Part shown: positions 45,129-53,404 of the stretch, piece by piece
How positions within the stretch are numbered: the first letter of the stretch is position 1
Layout: every line of letters begins with the position of its first letter
The notes under the pieces: model-generated
Databases searched by the model: none
What the model was told of the DNA's origin: nothing
What the model saw: only the letters and a program-made list of their open reading frames with translations
Program-made: the position numbers and the translations under genes
Assembly: GCF_021440085.1 (NCBI RefSeq)
Contig: NZ_JAKCPW010000001.1
Span: forward strand, 1,364,001-1,428,000
Source of the DNA: Dyadobacter sp. CY261
Lineage (GTDB): Bacteria; Bacteroidota; Bacteroidia; Cytophagales; Spirosomataceae
Direction of reading: 5' to 3'
Length of the DNA stretch: 64,000 nucleotides

Positions 45129-45805
45129 CTTATAATCAGCACGATATCCCGTAGCATTTTAAATGGATGCTACGGGATATTTGTTTTATATGTATTGATT
45201 TGAATCAAAAATATTATTAGTCTGATAAATATTAAAAGTATTGAAAGTTGAATACATAATCATGTAATGCCTCATAGCAATGACCATACTTTAACTTTCC
45301 TTTCGAGAATGCATTTGCGCTCCGCTCTGTCGTTGCCTCTCTAAAATTTCATTACCCCGCTATTCTACGTCGCGCCGGTGGGTTCTCCCTTTTGCCCTGA
45401 AATTACACATTACATTAAAATAATATGCACCATGTTAATCTTACCAGACATTCAATAAGTAATAATTGTATAATAATTTTTAAAAGTATATCCCTAAAAC
45501 ATATTAACATACTTTTAAAAAGTATATATAGAATAAAATGTATATCTCTGGTCATAGTACAATGCACTCTTTTACAGGCAGATCCTTTCTTAAAAATGGT
45601 CGAATTTTCTCATAAGCTTCACGATCCGCAGAGGATGCAACATAGCGACAATTTTTACATCTTTTAAAAACATAATAAACTACACTTTAATTAATAAAAA
45701 TCCTTATTAACTTATCCAGGTCATTCCTTCCGGTATTTTCAGTTAATACAAATCTTTTTGAACGCGAATTCGAATTACTGCTCGTAACTCTTAAACCTTG
45801 TTTGT
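45129..45805. other. Long AT-rich leader/promoter region before the second SusC
   Basis: 677 bases without a believable gene: the 80-codon frame at 45425-45667 is of low complexity and rejected. It includes the CHU_C terminator and three alternating copies of the word AAAAGTAT (45482-45489, 45509-45516 inverted, 45518-45525), which form competing hairpins. I cannot place a full promoter for susC. Confidence 0.5.
45144..45189 (+). terminator. Intrinsic terminator after the second CHU_C gene
   Basis: ATATCCCGTAGCAT and its exact complement (45167-45180) flank a 9-base loop, followed by TTTGTTTTA. Confidence 0.9.
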
Positions 45806-48800
45806 ATGAAGAAAATGTACCTCTTGCGCAGCTCGTACCTATTGCACCTGCTGTGTCTCCTCGCATGCTGTTTGTCACTCCAAGCCCAGAATGTGCGGAT
45901 AACCGGAACAGTCACCTCCGCTTCCGACAATGCCGCGCTCGTCGGTATTTCGGTGCTTGTGAAAGGCACCAACAACGGCACAACCTCCAATGCGACAGGC
46001 GAGTACGCCATCACCGCACCGACCGGTGGGACGCTCGTGTACTCGTTTGTAGGCTTTGAAAAACAGGAAGTGGCCATCAATAATCAAAGTGTGATCAATA
46101 TCGTGCTGAAAGAAGACAATCAACAATTGAATGAAGTGGTAGTAACTGCGTTGGGTGTTAAGCGTGAGAAAAGGCAGCTCGGGTATACCGTTTCCGAAAT
46201 TTCGGGCGCGAAAATGGCCGCTACCAACGAGCTAAGCCCTATCAGCGCATTGCAGGGCCGCATTCCCGGCGTGCAGATCGACCAGGGAGCGGGTGGGCTT
46301 ATGGGTAATACAAAAATCCTGATTCGCGGTAACTCTACACTGGGCGTCAACAACCAGCCTATTTTCGTCGTCGACGGTGTAATCCTCGATAATGACGTTT
46401 ACAATGAGAGTTCGGGCCCGCGAGACTTCGGTAATTCATTGAAAAACCTCAATATGGAGGATTTTGAGAGTGTTTCGGTGCTGAAAGGCTCTGCGGCAGC
46501 GGCACTGTACGGCACCAGGGCAATCAATGGCGTGATCCTGATCACGACCAAGAAAGGAGCCCAACGCAAAGGCATCGGCGTGAGTGTTTCCCAGACTTTC
46601 AACATGCAGAAACCCTACCGCAGTCCCGATTTCCAGAATGAATACGGCGGCGGAACGGTGGGCGCGTTTTTTACCGATACCCGAGACCCAAACTATAAGC
46701 CCGACGAAGCCTGGACCACCAAGGTATTCCCTACCAATGCGCAGGGCCAGCCCTACATCGACCGGCAGCAGAACCGCGAGCTCGAAAACTGGGGACCAAG
46801 GTTTGCAGGACAGCAGGTGGTCGATTATGAAGGCAAAATGACCACTTATCAAGCCTATCCCGACAATTACCTCGATGCATTCCAAACCGGCAAAGGCAGC
46901 CTGACCAACGTGGCGATCGACGGTGGCAATGAACGGTCTACGTTCCGATTCTCCTACAACCGCGTCGATAGCCGGGGTATCAATTTTAAAAATAACCTCG
47001 ACAAGAATGCATTCAACCTGCGTGCGACGCAAAACCTGAACAAGTTCCTCGTCGCGGACGTGACGGCCGATTACACTACCACCGAAGGCACCAATCCGCC
47101 ATCACTAACGCTGAACAACTACATCTGGATCTTCCCTCGAAACTATGACACCCAATATTGGATGCAACGCCAGAATTACACTGGCTACAACGGCGGGCTA
47201 CGGAATGTGAGCGATGTGAATGAGCCAAACCGCGTTCCCGGGGCCGATTATTGGTTCAATATGTTCGAAAACGATTACACGCAGCGCGAACAAATGGTCC
47301 GCGGAAGGCTCGCCCTTACCGCAACCGTTACCGACTGGCTTAAATTGCAGATCGAGGGCAATTTTAACAACCTGTATACTAAAAGCGAGATCAAGGAACT
47401 TGGTCAGGGCACCAACTTCACGGGTGGTCGTTACGCCCTGGGCCATTCGACCAAGCAGACGAATTTCATGAAATGGCTCGCCATTTTTAACAAACCAATT
47501 ACCAAAGACCTCGATTTCAGTGGATATGTCGGTGGTGAATCGCAGCAATACAGCCTGTCGTTCAACAATGCGGAGACGCAGGGCGGGCTTTCTTATCCCG
47601 GCAATTTCTTCCTGGCCAACTCGGTACTGGCCCAGAAATCGGAAGGGGGGATCAAAACCCGCCGTTCCTACAAGTCGCTCTATGCCAGCGCAGATTTTGC
47701 ATGGCGCGAGCAACTTTTTCTTCAAACCACCTGGCGCAGCGACTGGTCATCGGCTTTGACCTATACCAACGGCTCGGGCAACAATTTTTACAGCTACCCC
47801 TCGGCCAGCTTGTCATGGGTCTTTTCTCAGACTTTTCATTCTTCATTACCCACCTGGCTGACTTACGGAAAGTTAAGGGGAAACCTAGCCGCATTGGGTG
47901 GCGATATCGATCCATTCCTGCTCAACCCCGGCTTCGCGTTCAACGGTTACACCAATGCCGGCGGTTTGGGCGACCAGGCGCTGTCGACATTCAGCTCCCG
48001 GTCGACGTTACAACCCAATATCAAGCCCCTCAGAAAAATTGCCAAGGAAATAGGTCTGGAAATGAAGGTATTTAACAACCGCCTGGGCCTCGACCTGTCG
48101 GTATACCGCGACAATTCTCGCAACCAGCCTATTCCTATTTCGGCGGCTGTAGAGACCGGCGTGAACAGCATTCTCATCAACGCCGGCAATATCCAGAACA
48201 CCGGGATCGAGATTGCGCTCGACGCGACGCCGATCAAAGTGGGTTCATTTACCTGGAACAGCACAGTGACATTTTCCCGTAACCGGAACAAAATCATCGA
48301 ACTGTACGGTGACCGCGAGTATTATGCGCTGGCCGACGAGTCGGGAGGCGGCAACGACTTGATCCCTTATGCGAAAGTCGGCGGCACCTACGGCGTTATC
48401 CGCACTAAAATCGCCGCAGCCCGCTTCCAGGGTACCGACGCCAACGACCCGAGGAACGGGATGCCCATTCTCTCATGGCGTGGAGACGCGCGTGCGGCTT
48501 TTCCCGCACGCAGCAATGAGTGGAAAGATGTAGGCGATATCAATGCTAAATTCCGCGGCGGATGGGATAATACATTCAGCTACAAACGCTTGTCATTAAA
48601 TGTACTTTTTGATGCCAAAATCGGCGGGGATATGATCATTACGTCGCTTCGCTATGGAACGCATACGGGCGTGTTCAAGAACACGCTGCAAGGCCGCGAT
48701 GCGGACCATGGCGGGATCGTATTCACCAGTAAGTTCGATGGCAAGAGCTACGATGACGGTATCCTGCCTGAGGGCGTCTTTGCAGCCGGACAGACCATTA

Positions 48801-49198
48801 CCCAACCCGACGGAAGTAATGTCAATGTCGGCGGCATGACATTCAAAGAGGCTTATGACAAAGGGCTTGTGGAGCCTACGCATTTGCCGCAATACAATTA
48901 TCGCTACGGTTCATTCTCGACCGCGGTGGGTGATTACTGGATTTCTGAAAACTCCTGGATATCGCTCCGTCAGGTTTCGCTGAGCTATCAGTTTCCACAA
49001 TCGCTTTGTGAGAAAATCAAGCTTAATGCCTTGTCGATCAACCTCGTAGGACGCGATTTACTATACCTGTATAATACACTGCCCCTGAATTTCAACCCAG
49101 CATCCAACTATTCGAACAGCACCGCGGTGCAGAAAGAAGTCGGTTTTATACCGCCGATGACCCGCGCACTGGGCGTGACCCTGCGCGCCGCATTTTGA
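45806..49198 (+). CDS. SusC/RagA-family TonB-linked outer-membrane receptor (second pair)
   Basis: TonB-dependent receptor of 1130 aa. Signal peptide 1-28 (YLLHLLCLLACCLSLQAQ), a carboxypeptidase-D-like sandwich (RITGTVTSASDNAALVGISV), the TonB-box region EVVVTALGVKREKRQLGYT, the plug signature PIFVVDGVILDNDVYNESSG and SAAAALYGTRAINGVILITT, then a barrel ending MTRALGVTLRAAF. It is only distantly similar to the SusC at 1132, so the two pairs probably import different substrates. SusD follows 41 bases later. Confidence 0.96.
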   Translation: MKKMYLLRSSYLLHLLCLLACCLSLQAQNVRITGTVTSASDNAALVGISVLVKGTNNGTTSNATGEYAITAPTGGTLVYSFVGFEKQEVAINNQSVINIVLKEDNQQLNEVVVTALGVKREKRQLGYTVSEISGAKMAATNELSPISALQGRIPGVQIDQGAGGLMGNTKILIRGNSTLGVNNQPIFVVDGVILDNDVYNESSGPRDFGNSLKNLNMEDFESVSVLKGSAAAALYGTRAINGVILITTKKGAQRKGIGVSVSQTFNMQKPYRSPDFQNEYGGGTVGAFFTDTRDPNYKPDEAWTTKVFPTNAQGQPYIDRQQNRELENWGPRFAGQQVVDYEGKMTTYQAYPDNYLDAFQTGKGSLTNVAIDGGNERSTFRFSYNRVDSRGINFKNNLDKNAFNLRATQNLNKFLVADVTADYTTTEGTNPPSLTLNNYIWIFPRNYDTQYWMQRQNYTGYNGGLRNVSDVNEPNRVPGADYWFNMFENDYTQREQMVRGRLALTATVTDWLKLQIEGNFNNLYTKSEIKELGQGTNFTGGRYALGHSTKQTNFMKWLAIFNKPITKDLDFSGYVGGESQQYSLSFNNAETQGGLSYPGNFFLANSVLAQKSEGGIKTRRSYKSLYASADFAWREQLFLQTTWRSDWSSALTYTNGSGNNFYSYPSASLSWVFSQTFHSSLPTWLTYGKLRGNLAALGGDIDPFLLNPGFAFNGYTNAGGLGDQALSTFSSRSTLQPNIKPLRKIAKEIGLEMKVFNNRLGLDLSVYRDNSRNQPIPISAAVETGVNSILINAGNIQNTGIEIALDATPIKVGSFTWNSTVTFSRNRNKIIELYGDREYYALADESGGGNDLIPYAKVGGTYGVIRTKIAAARFQGTDANDPRNGMPILSWRGDARAAFPARSNEWKDVGDINAKFRGGWDNTFSYKRLSLNVLFDAKIGGDMIITSLRYGTHTGVFKNTLQGRDADHGGIVFTSKFDGKSYDDGILPEGVFAAGQTITQPDGSNVNVGGMTFKEAYDKGLVEPTHLPQYNYRYGSFSTAVGDYWISENSWISLRQVSLSYQFPQSLCEKIKLNALSINLVGRDLLYLYNTLPLNFNPASNYSNSTAVQKEVGFIPPMTRALGVTLRAAF

Positions 49199-49239
49199 TG
49201 TAACCGGTTCCTTTTCAGTACGTTTAAAAGACATTTCAA

Positions 49240-50925
49240 ATGAAAAACATATTAGTCAAATGTGCCGCCGGTACCGTTCTTGCCACCGGCCTGCTATGGG
49301 CGACGTCGTGCGAAAATAATTTCGGCGATATCAATACCGACCCGAGCGTCGTGATCACGCCGGATCCCAGGTTCCTTTTCACGCACTCGCTGAACAGCCT
49401 GGAGTCATATCAGGGAGCCGAATGGATCTGGGAAAATCTCGAACAACTTCTGCGCTTCTCGCAACACCTGACGACCGATCCTTACGAACTTTCGACCAAT
49501 ATCAACTCGCGGTACTCGGCTTACTACACGAACATCCTGCCGAACCTGGTGGAGATCCGCAAGCAGATCGACCTGAAAACAAACAAGGAACGCTTCCAGA
49601 AAATGCGGGCCGCAACTTATGTGGTAAGCGCACTTCATGGCCTCCGTGTTACCGACATGAATGGCTCAATACCTTATTCCCAGGCTATTCAGGGACGCGA
49701 TGAGCAGAACTACACACCCCAATACGATACACAGAAGGTGCTTTACGATACCTGGCTTACAGAGCTCAATGAGGCCATTACCACGCTCAGTGCGGATCTG
49801 CCTGACCAGGAAAACTACGGCAATGCCGATATTATCTACCATGGTGATTGGACCAAGTGGGTGAAAGCTGCCAATACGATCAAATTGCGCATTGCGCTGC
49901 GATATGAAGGACAGGATAAGGCAAAAACCCAACAGATTTACAAGGAAGTCGCGGACAATGCCATAGGCCCGATTACCGAAGACGCCGACCAGTTTGCGTA
50001 CATCGATCCGGACTGGGGCCCGATCGGCGGCGATGTCGATTATCGCAGTACACGCTTTGCAACGAAGTCCATCATGACGTTCCTGAAACAGACCAAAGAT
50101 CCGCGCATGGTGATCTATTTCAGTCCAAATGACCTGACACCAAGCGCATTAGATTCACTCAAAAAGTATAACCAGCCCGTGCCCGCATTCATCGATGCGG
50201 CGGATCCGCTGATTCGTTTTCAGGGCGGCCCGGCCGATTGGACGACGAATCCCACCGTGGCGCAATACTATAAAAACCCGCTCAATGCCGGCAGCAACAA
50301 GTACGTGGTGATGTCGACGATCAATAAGGTTTTCTACGCGCCTACGCGCAATGGCGCCAAGGGCACTTTCCACGACTATATGCTTACGAGCGCGGAAACC
50401 TGCTTTTACATCGCCGAGTTGATCCAGAAAGGTTACGGAACAGGTTCAAAAATCACGGGCAAGGCGGAAGATTGGTATAAAAAAGGTATTACATCGTCGT
50501 TACGCACGATGAATTCGATCGCCCAGGCCGCACTGTCTACCACCGGCCTGACAGCCAATGCCGACGCGGAAATTGCCGCCTACCTCGCGCAACCGGCAGT
50601 CAAACTGAATGGCACCAACGACCTCGAACGCATTTACATTCAGGAATACCTCAACTTCATGCGCCTGCCAACGGAAGCATTCACCTTCGTCCGCAGGACC
50701 GGTTATCCGAAGAACGGCTCCGCTTATTATCCGCGAGACGCATTTAACGAGGTCATCCCGCGCCGCTACTGGGTCGACGAGCCACCACTTGGCACCAACA
50801 ACGCCAACTGGCAAACGGCGCAGGCAGAGCAACAATTCACGCCCAACGACCGCACCACCACCACACTGAACAGCCAGAGGTTGTGGTTTGATAAGAATAA
50901 CCCGGCATTCGGGCAGGGGCAGTAG
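49240..50925 (+). CDS. SusD/RagB-family nutrient-binding lipoprotein (second pair)
   Basis: 561-aa surface lipoprotein that caps the SusC barrel. Lipoprotein signal LATGLLWATSCENNFGDINT with the cysteine at about residue 24, and the SusD-like-2 pattern of long helical TPRs (YVVSALHGLRVTDMNGSIPY, ANTIKLRIALRYEGQDKAKT). The C-terminal half contains LERIYIQEYLNFMRLPTEAF. Substrate unknown; there is no adjacent glycoside hydrolase or peptidase. Downstream, a hairpin at 51027 is a possible terminator. Confidence 0.93.
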   Translation: MKNILVKCAAGTVLATGLLWATSCENNFGDINTDPSVVITPDPRFLFTHSLNSLESYQGAEWIWENLEQLLRFSQHLTTDPYELSTNINSRYSAYYTNILPNLVEIRKQIDLKTNKERFQKMRAATYVVSALHGLRVTDMNGSIPYSQAIQGRDEQNYTPQYDTQKVLYDTWLTELNEAITTLSADLPDQENYGNADIIYHGDWTKWVKAANTIKLRIALRYEGQDKAKTQQIYKEVADNAIGPITEDADQFAYIDPDWGPIGGDVDYRSTRFATKSIMTFLKQTKDPRMVIYFSPNDLTPSALDSLKKYNQPVPAFIDAADPLIRFQGGPADWTTNPTVAQYYKNPLNAGSNKYVVMSTINKVFYAPTRNGAKGTFHDYMLTSAETCFYIAELIQKGYGTGSKITGKAEDWYKKGITSSLRTMNSIAQAALSTTGLTANADAEIAAYLAQPAVKLNGTNDLERIYIQEYLNFMRLPTEAFTFVRRTGYPKNGSAYYPRDAFNEVIPRRYWVDEPPLGTNNANWQTAQAEQQFTPNDRTTTTLNSQRLWFDKNNPAFGQGQ

Positions 50926-50966
50926 ATTTCGCAGAGGGGAAAGGGAGCAACGGGCGATATGTCAGT

Positions 50967-51050
50967 CTGAGCGCAGTCGAAGACAGTCCATACCGTAAAC
51001 CGTAACGTACCGCAAACGCTTCGAACGCCGGGCGGCCACATGCGCCCGGC
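50967..51050. repeat. Mosaic of dispersed-type repeats and hairpin after susD
   Basis: Contains CTGAGCGCAGTCGAAG (50967-50982), of a type I recall as widely dispersed in Bacteroidota genomes, two tandem ACCGTAA heptamers (50992-51005) and the hairpin GCCGGGCG (51027-51034) / CGCCCGGC (51043-51050). The hairpin could terminate susCD, but its T-run is poor. Confidence 0.6.
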
Positions 51051-51093
51051 ATGACATTGTCCCTTTCCTCCTCCTCCCAACAGCCCAAAAGAC

Positions 51094-51124
51094 TTGCATT
51101 TTTCAAAAACATCTTCCATCTTTG
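51094..51124 (+). promoter_or_regulatory. Promoter of the Rrf2 gene
   Basis: TTG (51094-51096), 20 bases, then CATCTTTG, one mismatch from TAnnTTTG. The Rrf2 start codon is 26 bases beyond. Confidence 0.6.
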
Positions 51125-51125
51125 T

Positions 51126-51148
51126 ACTGTAATAAAATAAATTACAGT
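51126..51148. promoter_or_regulatory. Inverted-repeat operator before the Rrf2 gene
   Basis: ACTGTAAT (51126-51133) and ATTACAGT (51141-51148) are exact complements spaced by 7 bases, directly between the promoter and the ATG at 51150. This position and form fit autorepression by Rrf2-family proteins. A half-site ACTGTAA recurs at 51578-51584, before the downstream gene. Confidence 0.7.
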
Positions 51149-51149
51149 T

Positions 51150-51560
51150 ATGAACAGCGGTCGCTTTGCCATTTCAGTCCATATTCTTACGCTACTGACT
51201 TTTTCGGAGGAAGAATGGACGTCTTCTGAGTATTTGGCTGGTAGCATCAACATTAACCCCGTATTGGTGCGCAAGGAACTCAGCAATCTGCGCGAAAGAG
51301 GGTTGGTGACAAGCAAAGAAGGGAAATCTGGCGGTAGCAGATTAGCGAAACCCGCTGACAAAATTTTTATGTCGGAAGTGTACGAGGCTGTGAAACAGAA
51401 AGATTTACTAGGCAAAGGTGTCAACTCCCCTAACCCGGATTGTCCGGTCGGCAGAAAGATCAACGACCATCTCGATAGCTTATATGACGAAGCAGAACAG
51501 ACATTGCTGGCAAGCCTGGGCAAGGTATCATTGGCCGAATTCTGCAAGAAATTCGACTGA
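51150..51560 (+). CDS. Rrf2-family transcriptional regulator
   Basis: 136-aa winged-helix protein: FAISVHILTLLTFSEEEWTS, then LAGSININPVLVRKELSNLR and the wing VTSKEGKSGGSRLAKPADKI. Iron-sulfur members have three cysteines in the loop; here only one appears in that area (SPNPDCPVG) with another at the C-terminus, so it is more like the cysteine-redox or YwnA type. It sits next to an NmrA/YwnB-like oxidoreductase gene, matching the known ywnA-ywnB partnership in Bacillus. Signal sensed: not shown. Confidence 0.9.
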   Translation: MNSGRFAISVHILTLLTFSEEEWTSSEYLAGSININPVLVRKELSNLRERGLVTSKEGKSGGSRLAKPADKIFMSEVYEAVKQKDLLGKGVNSPNPDCPVGRKINDHLDSLYDEAEQTLLASLGKVSLAEFCKKFD

Positions 51561-51627
51561 TTTTTTCTTTGTTCAAAACTGTAACATTTTAAATTCCAGA
51601 ATATTCATTTAATTAAACCAAATACTT

Positions 51628-52281
51628 ATGAAAATTGCATTGATCGGGGCCACCGGATTTGTGGGCACCCATGTTTTAAAAGAACTGGTTTCACGCGGCC
51701 ACCAGGTAACTGCCATCGCCCGGAATACTGATAAAGTTGATACCAGCAACGACCTGGTGACCGCAAAGGCAGCAGACGTGATGAACGCTGATAACGTTGC
51801 CGCTGTTGTGGCTGGCCACGACGCAGTAATCAGCACTTTCAATGCGGGCTGGACAAACCCAAACATCTACGATGACTTCCTTGCGGGAGCGAAAGCTATT
51901 CAGGCCGGCGTAAAGAAAGCCGGAGTAAAACGATTCCTGACCGTCGGCGGTGCCGGCAGCCTTGAAATCACGCCAGGCGTACAATTGGTCGACACTCCCA
52001 ATTTCCCAGCCGAGTACAAACCCGGTGCGACTGCGGCCCGCGATTACCTGAACATCCTTAAAACCGAAACCCAGCTCGACTGGACTTTCCTCAGTCCTGC
52101 CATCGAAATGTCGCCCGCACATCCCGGCGAGCGCACAGGCAAATACCGTACTTCGCTGGATACACCGGTATTCGATGAGCACCACCGAAGCAAGCTTTCT
52201 GTGGAAGATACCGCCATTGCGATAGTCGATGAAATTGAGCAAGGTAACTTTGTCAGACAGCGATTTACTGCCGCTTACTAA
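51628..52281 (+). CDS. NAD(P)-binding Rossmann-fold protein, NmrA/YwnB-like
   Basis: 217-aa soluble atypical SDR. N-terminal nucleotide-binding motif KIALIGATGFVGTHVLKELV, then VTAKAADVMNADNVAAVVAG; there is no YxxxK catalytic motif, so it may bind a nucleotide or quinone rather than reduce. Later: LTVGGAGSLEITPGVQLVDT and DWTFLSPAIEMSPAHPGERT. It lies 67 bases after the Rrf2 gene, with a half operator site between, and is its probable target. Confidence 0.9.
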   Translation: MKIALIGATGFVGTHVLKELVSRGHQVTAIARNTDKVDTSNDLVTAKAADVMNADNVAAVVAGHDAVISTFNAGWTNPNIYDDFLAGAKAIQAGVKKAGVKRFLTVGGAGSLEITPGVQLVDTPNFPAEYKPGATAARDYLNILKTETQLDWTFLSPAIEMSPAHPGERTGKYRTSLDTPVFDEHHRSKLSVEDTAIAIVDEIEQGNFVRQRFTAAY

Positions 52282-52332
52282 CAATACATTAAATATCAAT
52301 TATATGTATTATTAGTAAAATATAATAGATTG

Positions 52333-52368
52333 GTATTATACTTATTATACATTTAATAAGTATAATAC
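52333..52368. repeat. Perfect 15-base inverted repeat after the Rossmann-fold gene
   Basis: GTATTATACTTATTA (52333-52347) and TAATAAGTATAATAC (52354-52368), loop of 6. It may end the Rrf2 unit, although the pure A/T stem is weak. Confidence 0.7.
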
Positions 52369-52507
52369 TTTAAATGCGTAAAATAAATAGCAAAATATTA
52401 AAAAGGTTGATATCATACATACAAATAATTAGTACAATACTTTTCATATGTATATTATTTTTATCGTATTCGCTCAATTAAAACTTTTAATACTTTTAAT
52501 ATAATTT

Positions 52508-52574
52508 AAAAGATTAATACTTAAAATACATATTTTATTTAAAAATTGTATGAAAAGTATTAATCTTTTCATAC
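52508..52574. repeat. Overlapping alternative inverted repeats
   Basis: AAAAGATTAATACTT (52508-52522) is the exact complement of AAGTATTAATCTTTT (52555-52569); the latter overlaps a second stem GTATGAAAAG (52548-52557) / CTTTTCATAC (52565-52574). Only one can form at a time. Confidence 0.6.
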
Positions 52575-52692
52575 GTAAAAAAATCAAAACTTATTGATTA
52601 TAAGCACGTTAAATTAGTTCAGACCGCCTTTTCAAATAGTTATATCCGCATTGGAACGTAATTCTGTTATAGCTGAGTTGGTATATTTTAAC

Positions 52693-52700
52693 TAAATTTG
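52693..52700 (+). promoter_or_regulatory. Candidate -7 element of the first SRPBCC gene
   Basis: TAAATTTG matches TAnnTTTG, 20 bases before the ATG. The upstream TTG is only 12 bases away, so the -33 box is uncertain. Confidence 0.35.
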
Positions 52701-52720
52701 CTAAGATTAACTCACTTAAC

Positions 52721-53365
52721 ATGGCGACAAGCGACACACTTTCATTGACGGAACAGCTTGCAAAGCTGTCATCAAAGGCATTAACAGAGAAAACAGGTAA
52801 GGACTGGCACGAATGGATCGAATGGCTGGACGAACTGGGAGGCGAGCAAAAAAGTCACAGGGAGTTGGTCTCGTTGCTGGCGGATCATATTCATAGCCCA
52901 TGGTATCGGCAAAAAATCGCGCTGGGTTTCCGAGAGGCAAAGGGGCTGCGAGAGCTGGGTGAGGTCAGTTCCGGCTATGAAGTGGGCGTAACAAGGACGG
53001 TTCGCGTTCCCCTGAAAAAGGCATGGGAGATTATGACCTCACAAGAAGGGCTCGCAATATGGTTGGGAGACATTACGAAGGGCGACGTCAGCGAAGGCGC
53101 ATCATTTGAAACAAAACAGGGCATTACGGGTACCATCACCGTACTGGAAGCCGACTCGCATTTCCGCATGGCCTGGAAGCCTGCCAGCTGGCGAAACAGT
53201 TCTACCTTGCAGGTACGGGTTACGGGCAGCAAAGCCCGCAGCGCCGGTAAAAGCGTGATCAATTTTCATCATGAAAAGCTACCAAGGGCGTCCGACCGGG
53301 CGGCAATGAAGAAGTATTGGGAAGAAAAACTATCCGTTCTGGCTGAAATAATTAAGGGAAAATAA
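52721..53365 (+). CDS. SRPBCC-fold protein with an N-terminal helical domain
   Basis: 214-aa cytosolic protein. Residues 1-75 are helical (LTEQLAKLSSKALTEKTGKD, WHEWIEWLDELGGEQKSHRE), resembling DUF4287-type regions; residues 85-214 are an AHSA1-like START fold (SGYEVGVTRTVRVPLKKAWE, GLAIWLGDITKGDVSEGASF). Such fusions are commonly annotated as ATPase-activating or toxin-sensing domains, but no function is established. It precedes the porin gene by 39 bases. Confidence 0.8.
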   Translation: MATSDTLSLTEQLAKLSSKALTEKTGKDWHEWIEWLDELGGEQKSHRELVSLLADHIHSPWYRQKIALGFREAKGLRELGEVSSGYEVGVTRTVRVPLKKAWEIMTSQEGLAIWLGDITKGDVSEGASFETKQGITGTITVLEADSHFRMAWKPASWRNSSTLQVRVTGSKARSAGKSVINFHHEKLPRASDRAAMKKYWEEKLSVLAEIIKGK

Positions 53366-53404
53366 GGTTCTTTGTACCCCAATTTTACAGCCACCAATTA
53401 TATA

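Larger units (their letters stand above)
52282..52720. other. AT-rich intergenic region with several hairpins
   Basis: 439 bases, strongly A+T-rich, no gene. It holds the exact hairpin 52333-52368, the alternating pair at 52508-52574, and the -7 element of the next gene (52693). Nothing here resembles a known riboswitch. Confidence 0.5.

Noticed and set aside
45425..45667. 80-codon frame in the susC upstream gap
   Set aside because: Composition is driven by AT-rich sequence (Ile, Lys, Ser, His); no homology pattern and no promoter.
46436..47032. 198-codon minus-strand frame in the second susC
   Set aside because: Shadow of the receptor's coding frame; no independent signals.
50837..51547. 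236-codon minus-strand frame across the Rrf2 gene
   Set aside because: The antisense reading crosses the repeat mosaic and lacks any recognisable motif; Rrf2 on the plus strand has a complete domain, promoter and operator.
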